Shown here piece after piece: positions 6,930-15,847 of a DNA stretch of 39,669 bases (position 1 is the first letter of the stretch; every line of letters begins with the position of its first letter). Under the pieces are notes generated by a model. It did not search any database. It was not told the DNA's origin and saw nothing but the letters and a program-made list of their open reading frames with translations. Source of the stretch: Nevskia sp. (GTDB taxonomy: Bacteria > Pseudomonadota > Gammaproteobacteria > Nevskiales > Nevskiaceae). The stretch lies in assembly GCA_016779605.1 (NCBI GenBank), contig JADHNH010000024.1, positions 1 to 39,669 on the forward strand, given 5' to 3'. The translations under genes and the position numbers were made by a program.

Positions 6930-8437
6930 TGGCCGCGCCCATGACCGGCATGCGCCGCACCCGCGCCCGGCAGGTGCGCATCGCCCACGCCGTGCTGGCG
7001 GCCGCGGCGCTGGCCTGCGGCTGCGCGGTGGGGCCGGACTTCAAGCGCCCCGCCGCGCCGGCGGTGGACCGCTACACCGCCGCCGCGCAGCCGGCGGCGA
7101 CCGCGGCGGCCGACGGCCAGGTGCAGCGCTTCACTGCCGGCGGCGCAGTGGCGGCGCAGTGGTGGCGGCAGTTCGGCTCGCCGCAGCTGGATGCCGCGGT
7201 CGAGCAGGCATTCGCCGGCAACCCGGGCCTGCAGGCCGCGCAGGCGAGCCTGCGCCAGAGCCAGGACCAGTTGCGCGCCGGCTACGGCATCTTCTATCCG
7301 CAGGCCGAAGCCGCGGCGGCGGCCGCGCGGCAGCGCAGCACGCCGCAGCGCTCCGGCCTGGCGGTCGCCCCGACGATCTATAGCCTGTTCACGCTGTCGG
7401 CCAGCGTCAGCTACGCCCTCGACGTGTTCGGCGGCGAGCGGCGCACGGTCGAGGGCCTGGCCGCCCAGGCCGAGCTGCAGGGCTACGAGGTGCAGGCCAG
7501 CTACCTGGCGCTGGCGGCGAACACGGTCAACACCGCGATCGCGCGGGCCGCCTACGCCGCGGAACTGCAGAGCACGCAGGCCCAGATCGCCGCGGTGCGC
7601 GAGCAGGTGCGGCTGGCGCAGGTGCGGGCGGACGCCGGCACCGCGCCGTACAGCGACGTGCTGGCGCTGCAAGGCCAGCTGGCCGCCTACGAGGCCGCGC
7701 TGGCGCCGCTGCGCCAGAAGCTGGACCAGAGCGAGGACCTGCTCGCCACGCTGGCCGGCCGGGCGCCGGCGCAGCAGCAGGCGCCGGACCTGCCGCTGGC
7801 GGACCTGCGCCTGCCGGCGGACATTCCGCTCGCCGTGCCGTCGAGCCTGGTGCGGCAGCGCCCGGACATCCTCGCCGCCGAAGCCGCCCTGCATGCCGCC
7901 AGCGCCGGTGTCGGCGTGGCCACCGCCGCGCTGTTTCCCAGCGTCACGCTGGATGCCGCCTACGGCGCCGCCAGCACCTCCGCCGGCAACCTGTTCAGCA
8001 GCGGCAACCGCTACTGGAGCGCCGGCGCGGGCATCGCCGCGCCGGTGTTCGAGGGCGGTACGTTGTGGTACCAGCGCCGTGCCGCGCAGGAACGCTACCG
8101 GCAGGCCGAGGCCGGCTACCGGCAAACGGTGCTGGCCGCCTTCGCCCAGGTGGCGGACAGCCTGCATGCGCTGGAGCACGACGCCGAGGCGCTGGACGCG
8201 CAGTCGCGGCAGCTGCGCAGCGCGGCGCAGGCGCTGCACCTGGTGCAGGCCGGCTACCAGGCCGGGCTGGCCGACAGCAGCCAGGTGCTGCTGGCCGACA
8301 GCCAGTACCAGCAGGCGCAGATCGGCTACCTGCAATCCAAGGCGCTGCGGCTGCAGGACACCGTGGCGCTCTATGCCGCCCTCGGCGGAGGCTGGAACCC
8401 GCCGCAGCCGCAAGCCAGTCGTTCCGCTGCGCCATGA
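6929..8437 (+). CDS. NodT-family outer-membrane factor lipoprotein (TolC-like)
   Basis: A 502-residue outer-membrane channel. The N-terminus has a basic stretch, a hydrophobic core and a lipobox-like end (ALACGCAVGPDF; Cys30 or Cys32 would be lipidated, and Cys32 fits the usual family position before AVGPD). Two repeats of the outer-membrane efflux fold follow, each with long Gln/Ala-rich helices, including LYAALGGGW near the C-terminus, a hallmark of the NodT group. It completes the ABC exporter as the outer-membrane exit duct. The start codon overlaps the adaptor stop by one base, and the stop overlaps the alcohol dehydrogenase start (ATGA). Met5 or Met8 could be the true start without altering the signal. 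Confidence 0.9.
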   Translation: MAAPMTGMRRTRARQVRIAHAVLAAAALACGCAVGPDFKRPAAPAVDRYTAAAQPAATAAADGQVQRFTAGGAVAAQWWRQFGSPQLDAAVEQAFAGNPGLQAAQASLRQSQDQLRAGYGIFYPQAEAAAAAARQRSTPQRSGLAVAPTIYSLFTLSASVSYALDVFGGERRTVEGLAAQAELQGYEVQASYLALAANTVNTAIARAAYAAELQSTQAQIAAVREQVRLAQVRADAGTAPYSDVLALQGQLAAYEAALAPLRQKLDQSEDLLATLAGRAPAQQQAPDLPLADLRLPADIPLAVPSSLVRQRPDILAAEAALHAASAGVGVATAALFPSVTLDAAYGAASTSAGNLFSSGNRYWSAGAGIAAPVFEGGTLWYQRRAAQERYRQAEAGYRQTVLAAFAQVADSLHALEHDAEALDAQSRQLRSAAQALHLVQAGYQAGLADSSQVLLADSQYQQAQIGYLQSKALRLQDTVALYAALGGGWNPPQPQASRSAAP

Positions 8438-9444
8438 GTCCCGCAGCGCAGTCCGCCACCGCCCGCGCGATGGTGCTGGAACAGCCGCACGGCCCATTGC
8501 AGCTGCGCGAGCGCGCGGTGCCGCAGCCGGGGGCCGGCCAGGTGCTGATCCGGGTGGCGGCCTGCGGGGTCTGCCGCACCGACCTGCACCTGCTGGACGC
8601 CGAGCTGCCGGAGATTCCCTATCCGATCGTGCCGGGCCACCAGATTGTCGGGCGCATCGAGGCGCTCGGCGCGCAGGTGCAGGGGCTGCGCGCCGGCGAG
8701 CGGGTCGGCGTGCCCTGGCTGGGTTCCACCTGCGGACACTGCGGTTTCTGCGCGCAGGGCCAGGAAAACCTGTGCGACGCCGCGCGCTTCACCGGCTACC
8801 AGATCGACGGCGGCTATGCCAGCCACTGCGTCGCCGATGCGCGCTACGTGTTCCCGCTGCCGGAGGACTACGGCGACCTCGAGGTGGCGCCGCTGCTGTG
8901 CGCCGGCCTGATCGGCTACCGCAGCCTGCGCCTGTGCGGGGACGCGGCGAACATCGGCTTTTACGGCTTCGGCGCGGCCGCTCATGTCATCGCCCAGGTC
9001 GCCGCCTGGCAGGGGCGCCGCGTGCATGCCTTCACCCGCGCCGGCGATGCCCAGGCGCAGTCGTTCGCCCGCAGCCTGGGCGCGGTATGGGCCGGCGGCT
9101 CGGCCGAACCGCCGCCGCAGCCGCTGGATGCCGCGATCATCTTCGCCGCCGCCGGCGAGCTGGTGCCGGCCGCGCTGCGGGCGGTGCGCAAGGGCGGCAC
9201 CGTGGTCTGCGGCGGCATCCACATGAGCGACATCCCGGCTTTTCCCTACTCGATCCTGTGGGGCGAGCGCTGCCTGCGCAGCGTCGCCAACCTGACCCGC
9301 CGGGATGCCGCGGAGTTCCTGGCGCTGGCGCCGCGGGTGCCGGTGCGCACGCAGGTCAGGGCCTACCCGCTCGAGCAGGCCAATGCCGCGCTGGACGACC
9401 TGCGGCAGGGCCGGCTGAGCGGCGCCGCGGTGCTGACGCCATAA
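8434..9444 (+). CDS. Zinc-dependent alcohol dehydrogenase
   Basis: A 336-residue medium-chain dehydrogenase. Catalytic zinc ligands are Cys47 (CGVCRTD), His69 (PGHQ) and Cys156. The structural zinc site is complete with Cys100, Cys103, Cys106 and Cys114 (CGHCGFCAQGQENLC). The nucleotide-binding loop reads GFYGFGAAAH, with Ala in place of the usual third glycine. It resembles the AdhA-like class annotated as zinc-binding alcohol dehydrogenase family protein, which reduces aldehydes or oxidises alcohols with NAD(H). The ATG overlaps the stop of the outer-membrane factor gene (ATGA), so it is translated with the exporter operon, an unusual partnership. Behind an FNR-type box it could act in fermentative redox balance. 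An alternative is that it modifies the exported compound. Confidence 0.9.
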   Translation: MSPAAQSATARAMVLEQPHGPLQLRERAVPQPGAGQVLIRVAACGVCRTDLHLLDAELPEIPYPIVPGHQIVGRIEALGAQVQGLRAGERVGVPWLGSTCGHCGFCAQGQENLCDAARFTGYQIDGGYASHCVADARYVFPLPEDYGDLEVAPLLCAGLIGYRSLRLCGDAANIGFYGFGAAAHVIAQVAAWQGRRVHAFTRAGDAQAQSFARSLGAVWAGGSAEPPPQPLDAAIIFAAAGELVPAALRAVRKGGTVVCGGIHMSDIPAFPYSILWGERCLRSVANLTRRDAAEFLALAPRVPVRTQVRAYPLEQANAALDDLRQGRLSGAAVLTP

Positions 9445-9628
9445 GCTTTCGACTACGCCATGTCGCTCCATTACACTAGCCCCATTCGGGTGATAAAACC
9501 GTGCTGCGGCCCATCTGCCGCGCCGGGAGCTTGGGCAGAGCCTCGGCCGCAAACCGCGAGTCACGGTTGGGCGCGGCCAATCCCAATGAGGATCGCGGTC
9601 GGCCGGATCATGGTCGGAGGATCCGGCC

Positions 9629-10678
9629 GTGCCGAACGCGCATGGACAATTCGGACGGGCCGGACCAGTGGACGAGCCACATAGCGGGAACACGGGCGGC
9701 GGGACAACCGAAGCTGCCGGCATTGCCGCGGACGCGGAGCTGTTCCACGCCATGTTCGACGCGGCGCCGGACGCGCTGTTCGTCGTCGACGGCAACGGCA
9801 TCATCCGCTTCGCCAACGCGGTGGCGCATACGATGTTCCAGCATCCCGCCGGCAAGCTGGCCGGCCAGGCGGTGGATGCGCTGGTGCCGGCGGCCAGCCG
9901 CTCCGCGCATGCGCAGCACCGCGCGCAGTTCGACGCCGCTCCCGCCACGCGCCCGATGGGAAGCGGCAAGGAGCTGCAGGCGGTGCGCGCCGACGGCTCC
10001 GAATTTCCGGTGGAGGTGAGCTTGAGCCCGGTGAGCTGGCGCGGCCGCCGCCTGGTCATCGCGGCGGTGCGCGACATCACCCAGCGGCTGCGCACCGAGC
10101 AGCTGCTGCGCGACAGCCTGCAGGAGCAGGCCCTGCGCGACCCGCTCACCGGGCTGTTCAACCGGCGCGTGCTGGAAGAGGCGCTGCAGCTCGAATTCGC
10201 GCGCGCCCGGCGCAAGTCCAGCGCGGTGGCCATCATCATGGCCGACATCGACCACTTCAAGCAGGTCAACGACCGTTTCGGCCACCGCTGCGGCGACCAG
10301 GTGCTGCGGCGCTTGGCCGGGCTGCTGCAGGTGCAGATGCGCAGCGGCGACGTCGTATGCCGCTACGGCGGCGAGGAGTTCACCCTGATCCTGCCGGGCT
10401 GCACCGCCGAGGCGGCGGCCGAACGCGCCGGGCAGATCCGCGCGGCGCTGGTGCAAACCGACTGGAAAACCACGGACTGCCCCGTCGACGGCATCACGCT
10501 GTCGTTTGGCATTGCCGCCTATCCGCAGCACGGCGGCGCGCCCGAGGCCATCCTGCTGGCGGCGGACACCGCGCTGCTGCGCGCCAAGGCGGCCGGGCGC
10601 GACCGCGTCGAGACGGTGGCGGCGGCGCCGGCGCAGCAGGCCGCGGAGCCGGCGCGGCGCTCCAACGGGTCGCACTAG
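9629..10678 (+). CDS. PAS-GGDEF diguanylate cyclase
   Basis: A 349-residue protein starting at a GTG with GGAGG eight bases upstream. A PAS sensor domain spans about residues 35-155 (FDAAPDALFVVDGNGIIRFA, then VRDITQR at its end). A GGDEF domain covers about 170-330 with active-site GGEEF at 247-251. The inhibitory I-site RSGD lies at 238-241, exactly five residues before it, so both catalysis and product inhibition look intact. There is no membrane segment, so it is a cytosolic sensor making cyclic di-GMP. It stands alone after a 184-bp gap and converges on the RND pump gene. The PAS ligand (haem, flavin or none) is not evident. Confidence 0.92.
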   Translation: MPNAHGQFGRAGPVDEPHSGNTGGGTTEAAGIAADAELFHAMFDAAPDALFVVDGNGIIRFANAVAHTMFQHPAGKLAGQAVDALVPAASRSAHAQHRAQFDAAPATRPMGSGKELQAVRADGSEFPVEVSLSPVSWRGRRLVIAAVRDITQRLRTEQLLRDSLQEQALRDPLTGLFNRRVLEEALQLEFARARRKSSAVAIIMADIDHFKQVNDRFGHRCGDQVLRRLAGLLQVQMRSGDVVCRYGGEEFTLILPGCTAEAAAERAGQIRAALVQTDWKTTDCPVDGITLSFGIAAYPQHGGAPEAILLAADTALLRAKAAGRDRVETVAAAPAQQAAEPARRSNGSH

Positions 10679-10747
10679 TCGCAGCCGCGGCGCCGCTCGG
10701 CTCCTCGACGGCCGGCACCGGCCGGGCGATATCGCGGTAGCTCCCGC

Positions 10748-13700
10748 TCATCGGCTGGGGCCGGCTTGCGCCGGCCGGGCCGGCTCCTGCGCCGCGCGCC
10801 GGTAGTGGTAGGCGTAATACACGACCGGGATGACGAACAGCGTCAGCAGGGTCGACACGAAGATGCCGAAGATCAGCGAGACCGACAGGCCGGAGAAGAT
10901 CGGGTCGTCGAGGATGAACAGCGCGCCGATCATCGCCGCCAGCCCGGTCAGCACGATCGGCCGTGCGCGCACCGCGGCTGCGCGGATCACGGCGTCCTGC
11001 AGCGGCACGCCGCGCCCGGTTTCCTGGCGCACGAAGTCCACCAGCAGGATCGAGTTGCGCACGATGATGCCGGCCAGCGCGATCATGCCGATCATCGAGG
11101 TGGCGGTGAACTGGCGGCCGAGCAGGGCGTGGCCCGGCATGATGCCGATCAGGGTCAGCGGGATCGGCGCCATGATGATCAGCGGCAGGCCGTAGGAGCC
11201 GAACTGCGCCACCACCAGCAGGTAGATCAGCACCAGCCCCACCGAGTAGGCCAGCCCCATGTCGCGGAAGGTCTCGTAGGTGATCTTCCACTCGCCGTCC
11301 CACTTCAGGCTCCAGGCAGTGGCGGTGTCGGGCTGCGCGATCAGCGTCTGCCGCAGGATCGCGCCGCCGTCGACCGGCGTGTGCCGCAGGCGCGCGGCGA
11401 TCGCCGCCATGCCGTACAGCGGGCTGTCGTTGCCGCGGGCGGCCATGTCGCCGACCACGAACATAACCGGCAGCAGGTCCTTGTGGTAGATCGACTGCTC
11501 GCGCGTGCTGCGCCGGATGGCGGCGATGTCGCCGACCGGGATGAGGCTGCCGTCGGCGGCGCGCACGCGCAGCGCATCGAGCGCGTCGACGCTGGTCTTC
11601 TGCGCGTCCGGCAGCTCCACCCGCACCGGGATCGGGTATTTGCTGTGCTCGCTGTGCAGGTACGACAGGTCCGCCCCGTGCAGGGCCATGGCGAGCGTGT
11701 CGACCACCGCCTCCTGGCTTACCCCGAGCCGCTCGGCGCGCGCGCGGTCCACGGCGAAGGTGAGCTTTTCCTGCGGCGCCTCGACCAGGTCGTCGACGTC
11801 GACCACGCCGGGCACCGACTCGAACACCTTGCGCACTTCGCGCGCGACCTGCAGCTGCCGGTCGTAGTCCAGCCCATAGATCTCGGCCACGATCGGCGAC
11901 ATCACCGGCGGCCCCGGCGGCACTTCCACGACCTTGACGTTGGCGCCGTAGCGGGCGCCGATCGCCTGCAGCGGGGCGCGCACCGCCATGGCGATGTCGT
12001 GGCTCTGGCGGCTGCGGTGGCGGCGGTCCACCAGGTTCACCTGCAGGTCGCCCTGGTAGGCCTCGCGGCGCAGGTAGTACTGGCGCACCAGGCCGTTGAA
12101 GTTGATCGGCGCGGCGGTGCCGGCGTACGACTCGATGTCGGTGACCTCGGGCATGCCGCGCAGGTAGGCGGACAGCGCCTGCAGCGTGCGCGCGGTCTTT
12201 TCCAGCGAAGTGCCGGCCGGCATGTCGACCACCACCTGGAACTCCGACTTGTTGTCCAGCGGCAGCATCTTGAGCACCACCAGCCCGGCGACGACCAGCG
12301 CCAGCGACAGCGCGATCGCGCCCAGCACGCCCAGCAGCAGCGCGACGCGGTGCCGGCGGCCGCGTGCGCCGTTCAGGAACGGCGTCATCGCGCGCGTCAG
12401 CAGCGCCTGCAGGCGTCCGGGGCCGGCATCGTGGGCGGCGGCTGGTGCATGCGCCTGTCCGCCGAGCAGCTTGAGCGACAGCCAGGGCGTGAACACGAAG
12501 GCCACCGCCAGCGAGATCAGCATGCCCATGCTGGCGTTGATCGGGATCGGCTGCATGTACGGCCCCATCAGCCCCGACACGAATGCCATCGGCAGCAGCG
12601 CCGCGATCACCGTCAGCGTGGCCAGGATGGTCGGGCCGCCGACTTCGTCCACCGCCAGCGGGATGGTTTCGCGCAGCGGCCTGCCGTCTGCCGAGCGGTG
12701 CCGGTGGATGTTCTCGACCACCACGATGGCGTCGTCCACCAGGATGCCGATGGAGAAGATCAGCGCGAACAGCGACACGCGGTTGAGGGTGAAGCCCCAG
12801 GCCCAGGAGGCGAACAGCGTGATGACCAGGGTCACGATCACCGCCGAGCCGACGATCAGCGCCTCGCGCCGGCCCAGCGCGAGCAGCACCAGCAGCACCA
12901 CCGAGGCGGTGGCGAACACCAGCTTCTCGATCAGGGTGAGGGCCTTGTCGGACGCGGTCTTGCCGTAGTTGCGCGTCACCGTGGCGCGCACGCCGTCGGG
13001 CACCGCGACGCCGCGCAGCTGGTCGAAGCGCCGGATCAGGCCGCGCGCCACGTTCACCGCGTTCTCGCCGGGCTTCTTGGCGGCGGCGATCGTCACCGCC
13101 GGGAAGCAGCCCTGCGGCGCGGCGCTGGCGGCGCCGGTGCAGTAGCGGACGTAGTTCTCCGGGGTCTCGTTGCCGAGCGTGACGCTGGCGACGTCGCGCA
13201 GCAGCACCGGGCGGTGCCCGAAGCTGCCGACCACCAGGTCGCCGACCTCCTCCGGCCGCATCAGGAAAGTGCCGGCCTGCACCTGGATGTCCTGGTCGTC
13301 GCGCACCAGGATGCCGGCGTCGGCCGAGCGGTTGGCCACCGACAGGCTGCGGCGCAGGTCCGCGGCCGCCAGGCCGTAGGCGGCCAGGCGCTGCGCGTCC
13401 AGCGCCACGTGCACGATCCGCTCGGGGCCGCCGATGGTGTAGATGTTGCGCGTGCCGGGCACGCGCTTGAGCTCGGACTCCAGCGTGTGCGCCACGCGCA
13501 GCAGGTCGGCGCCGGTGACGTCGGGGCGCTCGCTCCACAGGGTCAGCGCGGCGATCGGCACGTCGTCGATGCCCTTGGGCTTGATCAGCACCGGGCCGGC
13601 GCCGACTTCGCGCGGCAGCCAGTCCTGGTGCTCGTAGAAGGCGTTGTACAGGCGCACGATCGCCTCGGTGCGCTGCTGGCCGACCTTGAACTGCACGGTC

Positions 13701-14002
13701 AGCATCGACAGGCCCGGCCGCGACACCGAGTAGACGTGGTCCACCCCGACGATCTCGGCGGCGACCTGCTCGGCGCCGCTGCTGACCAGCCGCTCCACCT
13801 CCTTGGCGCTGGCGCCCGGGAACGGGATGTAGACGTTGGCGAAGGTGACGTCGATCTGCGGCTCCTCCTCGCGCGGCGTGACCAGCAGCGCGAAGGCCCC
13901 CATCAGCATGCCGGCCAGCGCCAGCAGCGGGGTGATGCGCGATTCCAGGAATGCGCTGGCGATGCGGCCGGCGACGCCCAGGCGCGGGCCGGGATCGCTC
14001 AT
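10748..14002 (-). CDS. RND efflux pump, inner-membrane permease
   Basis: A 1084-residue pump of the AcrB/MexF superfamily. It has the N-terminal helix followed by a large periplasmic loop, and helix 4 carries the paired aspartates used for proton transfer (GILVDDAIVVVENI). The GxxxMPxA-type region (ALLPMAFVSGLMGPYM) follows, and a second half repeats the layout, ending with LVDFVRQETGRG and VFILD-type segments. Its ATG overlaps the adaptor stop (ATGA). It is the last gene of the leftward arsR-DUF2892-adaptor-pump operon. The outer-membrane channel for it is probably the TolC-like gene at 17699 on the other side of the shared promoter. The substrate is unknown; control by a persulfide-type sensor makes a sulfur compound a reasonable inference. 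Confidence 0.93.
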   Translation of the reverse strand: MSDPGPRLGVAGRIASAFLESRITPLLALAGMLMGAFALLVTPREEEPQIDVTFANVYIPFPGASAKEVERLVSSGAEQVAAEIVGVDHVYSVSRPGLSMLTVQFKVGQQRTEAIVRLYNAFYEHQDWLPREVGAGPVLIKPKGIDDVPIAALTLWSERPDVTGADLLRVAHTLESELKRVPGTRNIYTIGGPERIVHVALDAQRLAAYGLAAADLRRSLSVANRSADAGILVRDDQDIQVQAGTFLMRPEEVGDLVVGSFGHRPVLLRDVASVTLGNETPENYVRYCTGAASAAPQGCFPAVTIAAAKKPGENAVNVARGLIRRFDQLRGVAVPDGVRATVTRNYGKTASDKALTLIEKLVFATASVVLLVLLALGRREALIVGSAVIVTLVITLFASWAWGFTLNRVSLFALIFSIGILVDDAIVVVENIHRHRSADGRPLRETIPLAVDEVGGPTILATLTVIAALLPMAFVSGLMGPYMQPIPINASMGMLISLAVAFVFTPWLSLKLLGGQAHAPAAAHDAGPGRLQALLTRAMTPFLNGARGRRHRVALLLGVLGAIALSLALVVAGLVVLKMLPLDNKSEFQVVVDMPAGTSLEKTARTLQALSAYLRGMPEVTDIESYAGTAAPINFNGLVRQYYLRREAYQGDLQVNLVDRRHRSRQSHDIAMAVRAPLQAIGARYGANVKVVEVPPGPPVMSPIVAEIYGLDYDRQLQVAREVRKVFESVPGVVDVDDLVEAPQEKLTFAVDRARAERLGVSQEAVVDTLAMALHGADLSYLHSEHSKYPIPVRVELPDAQKTSVDALDALRVRAADGSLIPVGDIAAIRRSTREQSIYHKDLLPVMFVVGDMAARGNDSPLYGMAAIAARLRHTPVDGGAILRQTLIAQPDTATAWSLKWDGEWKITYETFRDMGLAYSVGLVLIYLLVVAQFGSYGLPLIIMAPIPLTLIGIMPGHALLGRQFTATSMIGMIALAGIIVRNSILLVDFVRQETGRGVPLQDAVIRAAAVRARPIVLTGLAAMIGALFILDDPIFSGLSVSLIFGIFVSTLLTLFVIPVVYYAYHYRRAAQEPARPAQAGPSR

Positions 14003-15033
14003 GGCGTGTCGCCGTTCTGGCGGCGCACCAGCGCGGCGGCGGCCACCGGGTCGTCGGCCACCGCTTCGCCGGGGTCGAGGCCGGCGACGATTTCCACGCG
14101 GCCGCCGGGCAGCGCCGCGCCGGCGCGCACGGCGCGGAATTCAAGGCGCGCGGCAGCCCCGGCGACGTACAGCCCGGTGACTTCGCCGCGGTAGGCCAGC
14201 GCGGCCTGCGGCACGGCCAGCGCGCGCCGCGCGCCCAGCCTGAACACGACCTTCACCAGCTCGCCGGGGTACACGTCGTGGACCCCGGCGGCCGGCAGCT
14301 CGGCGCGCACGCGGAAGGTGTGCGCATGCTCGTCCGCGTACGGAAAGATGTGCAGCGCCGCGGCGTCCAGCGCCGCGCCGTCGGGCAGCACCACCTGCGC
14401 GCTGCCGCCGGCGCGCACCGCGCCGACGAACTGCTGCGGCACGTCCACCACCGCGCGCAGCCGGTCCAGCGACAACAGGGTGACGATCGGCCGCCCGGGG
14501 GTGGCCAGCTCGCCCAGCTCGACCGGCCGCGCGGTGACGATGCCGGCAAACGGCGCGCGGATCAGCGCATGCTCCTGCTGCTCGGCGGCGGCGTCGACCG
14601 CGGCCTGCGCGGTGTCGCGCGCGGCGGTGGCGCGGTCCATCTGCGCCTGCGCGATCAGCTTCCGGTCGAACACCTGCTTGACCCGCAGGTAGTCCGCCTG
14701 CGCCTGCCGCAGCGCGGCCTGCGCCGCCTGCAGCTGCGCCCGCGGCTCGGCGTCGCGCACGGCGGCCAGCACGTCGCCCTTGCGCACCGCGTCGTTGACG
14801 TCCACCGGCAGCTCGACGATGCGGCCGGAGGTCTGCGCCGAGACCGTCGACTGGTTGACGGCCTCGAGCACGCCGTCGAACGACTGCTCGCGCGGCGCGT
14901 CGATCGTTTCGGCGCGCGTCGTCGCCGGGCCTGGCGCGGGGGCCGCGGCCTGCGCGGCGGGCAGCGCCGGCGCGCGGCCGCCGCAGGCGGCCAGCAGCAG
15001 GGACAGCCAGACCAGCGTCGCGGCTGCGCGCAT
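13999..15033 (-). CDS. RND efflux adaptor lipoprotein (AcrA/MexA type)
   Basis: A 344-residue periplasmic adaptor with a lipoprotein signal ending LLAAC (Cys17). After a short Pro/Ala linker come the lipoyl half (QTSGRIVELPVDVNDAVRKG, about residues 67-86), a coiled-coil hairpin (about 93-150) and the return half (ALIRAPFAGIVTARP). Beta-barrel and membrane-proximal domains finish the protein. GGAGAAGG precedes the ATG. The gene lies 24 bp after the DUF2892 gene and overlaps the pump gene, so it forms one complex with it. It would link the pump to an outer-membrane TolC-type channel. Confidence 0.92.
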   Translation of the reverse strand: MRAAATLVWLSLLLAACGGRAPALPAAQAAAPAPGPATTRAETIDAPREQSFDGVLEAVNQSTVSAQTSGRIVELPVDVNDAVRKGDVLAAVRDAEPRAQLQAAQAALRQAQADYLRVKQVFDRKLIAQAQMDRATAARDTAQAAVDAAAEQQEHALIRAPFAGIVTARPVELGELATPGRPIVTLLSLDRLRAVVDVPQQFVGAVRAGGSAQVVLPDGAALDAAALHIFPYADEHAHTFRVRAELPAAGVHDVYPGELVKVVFRLGARRALAVPQAALAYRGEVTGLYVAGAAARLEFRAVRAGAALPGGRVEIVAGLDPGEAVADDPVAAAALVRRQNGDTP

Positions 15034-15057
15034 GGACCTTCTCCGGTGGCTCTTGCC

Positions 15058-15333
15058 TTAGCTTTTCTTCATTGCGCAGAAGGCCGAGCCCGGCTTCACG
15101 CCGAGCCTGGAAAGGATCGACGCCAGCGGACAGAGGCCGGTGAACGAAGCCTGCAGCATGTTGGCGCCGACAAACGCGGTGAACAGCAGCCAGTACGGGC
15201 TGTGCAGCTGCGCCAGCAGCAGCGACAGCAGCACGAAGCTGCCGGCGAAGCGGAACACCAGGCGGTCAATGTTGGTGCCGGTGGCGGCGCCCGTGGCTGG
15301 GGGATTCTGCGGGTTTGCGTTTTCCATGGTCAT
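15058..15333 (-). CDS. DUF2892 (YgaP-type) inner-membrane protein
   Basis: A 91-residue protein with a hydrophilic N-terminus of about 25 residues and two membrane helices (about 30-50 and 52-70). The conserved family stretch [15 protein letters not shown] follows, then a second Cys in SAFCAMKKS. It matches the DUF2892 family, the membrane part of the YgaP rhodanese, often found with BigR/YgaV-type regulators and sulfur genes. The first ATG (15333) overlaps the repressor stop as ATGA. The second, six bases on at 15327, has better spacing from AAGAGG and is equally plausible. The two cysteines near the membrane could carry persulfide, which is inference. Confidence 0.8.
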   Translation of the reverse strand: MTMENANPQNPPATGAATGTNIDRLVFRFAGSFVLLSLLLAQLHSPYWLLFTAFVGANMLQASFTGLCPLASILSRLGVKPGSAFCAMKKS

Positions 15334-15758
15334 GGCCTCTTGCGAACGGTGTCGGTGGTGCGGGGTGATACGGGTATGCCTGTGCTCCTGCGGCGCGGCC
15401 GCGGGCGGCGGGGCGCGCCCGGCGTGCAGCAGTACGCCGAGTGCAGCACGCGGATGATCTGCAGTGCCGCGCCTTCGGGCACGCTGTAGAAAATCGTCTG
15501 CGCATCGCGCCGCGTGTTGACCAGCCCGTCGGCGCGCAGCACCGCCAGGTGCTGCGACAGCGCGGACTGCGACAGCGGCACGCGGTCGTTGAGCGCGCCG
15601 ACCGACAGCTCGCCCCCGGCCAGCGCGCACAGCACCATCAGCCGGTGCCGGCTGGCCAGCGCGCGCAGCAGGCGCTCGGCCCGCCCGGCGTGCCGCGCCA
15701 TCGCGCCGAGCGGCTGCGCCGTGCCTGCCTTGCCTGCGGTGGAATCGGTGCGTGCCAT
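15330..15758 (-). CDS. ArsR/SmtB-family repressor resembling SqrR/BigR persulfide sensors
   Basis: A 142-residue winged-helix repressor. The HTH core is [20 protein letters not shown] at residues 51-70, and the wing follows ([11 protein letters not shown]). Cys44 (MVLCAL) and Cys110 (HSAYCC) are 66 residues apart. That is the spacing of Cys41 and Cys107, the pair in Rhodobacter SqrR that forms a tetrasulfide link and releases DNA. No metal-site CxC motif of arsenic sensors is seen. The C-terminal 30 residues are basic and Pro-rich, beyond the usual domain. No clear ribosome site precedes the ATG; Met20 is an alternative start. It heads the leftward operon and faces the sqr gene across a palindromic operator. 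The sulfur-sensing role is inferred from cysteines and neighbours. Confidence 0.85.
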   Translation of the reverse strand: MARTDSTAGKAGTAQPLGAMARHAGRAERLLRALASRHRLMVLCALAGGELSVGALNDRVPLSQSALSQHLAVLRADGLVNTRRDAQTIFYSVPEGAALQIIRVLHSAYCCTPGAPRRPRPRRRSTGIPVSPRTTDTVRKRP

Positions 15759-15765
15759 TGTAAAT

Positions 15766-15796
15766 TTGACAGTTCTAATTTAGATATATCTAATAT
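15766..15796 (+). promoter_or_regulatory. Sigma70-like promoter with overlapping 14-bp palindromic operator
   Basis: TTGACA (15766-15771) is followed after 17 bp by TCTAAT (15789-15794), a near-consensus promoter toward sqr. The perfect palindrome TTAGATATATCTAA (15780-15793) covers the spacer and most of the -10. This AT-rich block stands out in very GC-rich DNA. It is the natural operator for the ArsR-family repressor encoded 22 bp to the left. Binding would block sqr and probably the repressor's own operon. Confidence 0.75.
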
Positions 15797-15847
15797 AAAT
15801 GCGCTGGATGCTATTGGCAAGTTTCGCCGCGCGGCCGGCGGAAGCCA

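Noticed and set aside
8371..10269. A 632-codon minus-strand ORF across alcohol dehydrogenase and the GGDEF gene
   Set aside because: It runs through two well-supported genes on the other strand and shows no domain.
10766..14194. A 1142-codon plus-strand ORF
   Set aside because: It is antisense to the RND pump gene, and its His/Gln/Asp/Arg-rich content is a mirror of pump codons.
15330..15758. An arsenic or zinc sensor role for the ArsR-family protein
   Set aside because: The CxC-type metal motif of ArsR is missing, and the cysteine spacing and the SQR neighbour fit the SqrR/BigR group better.
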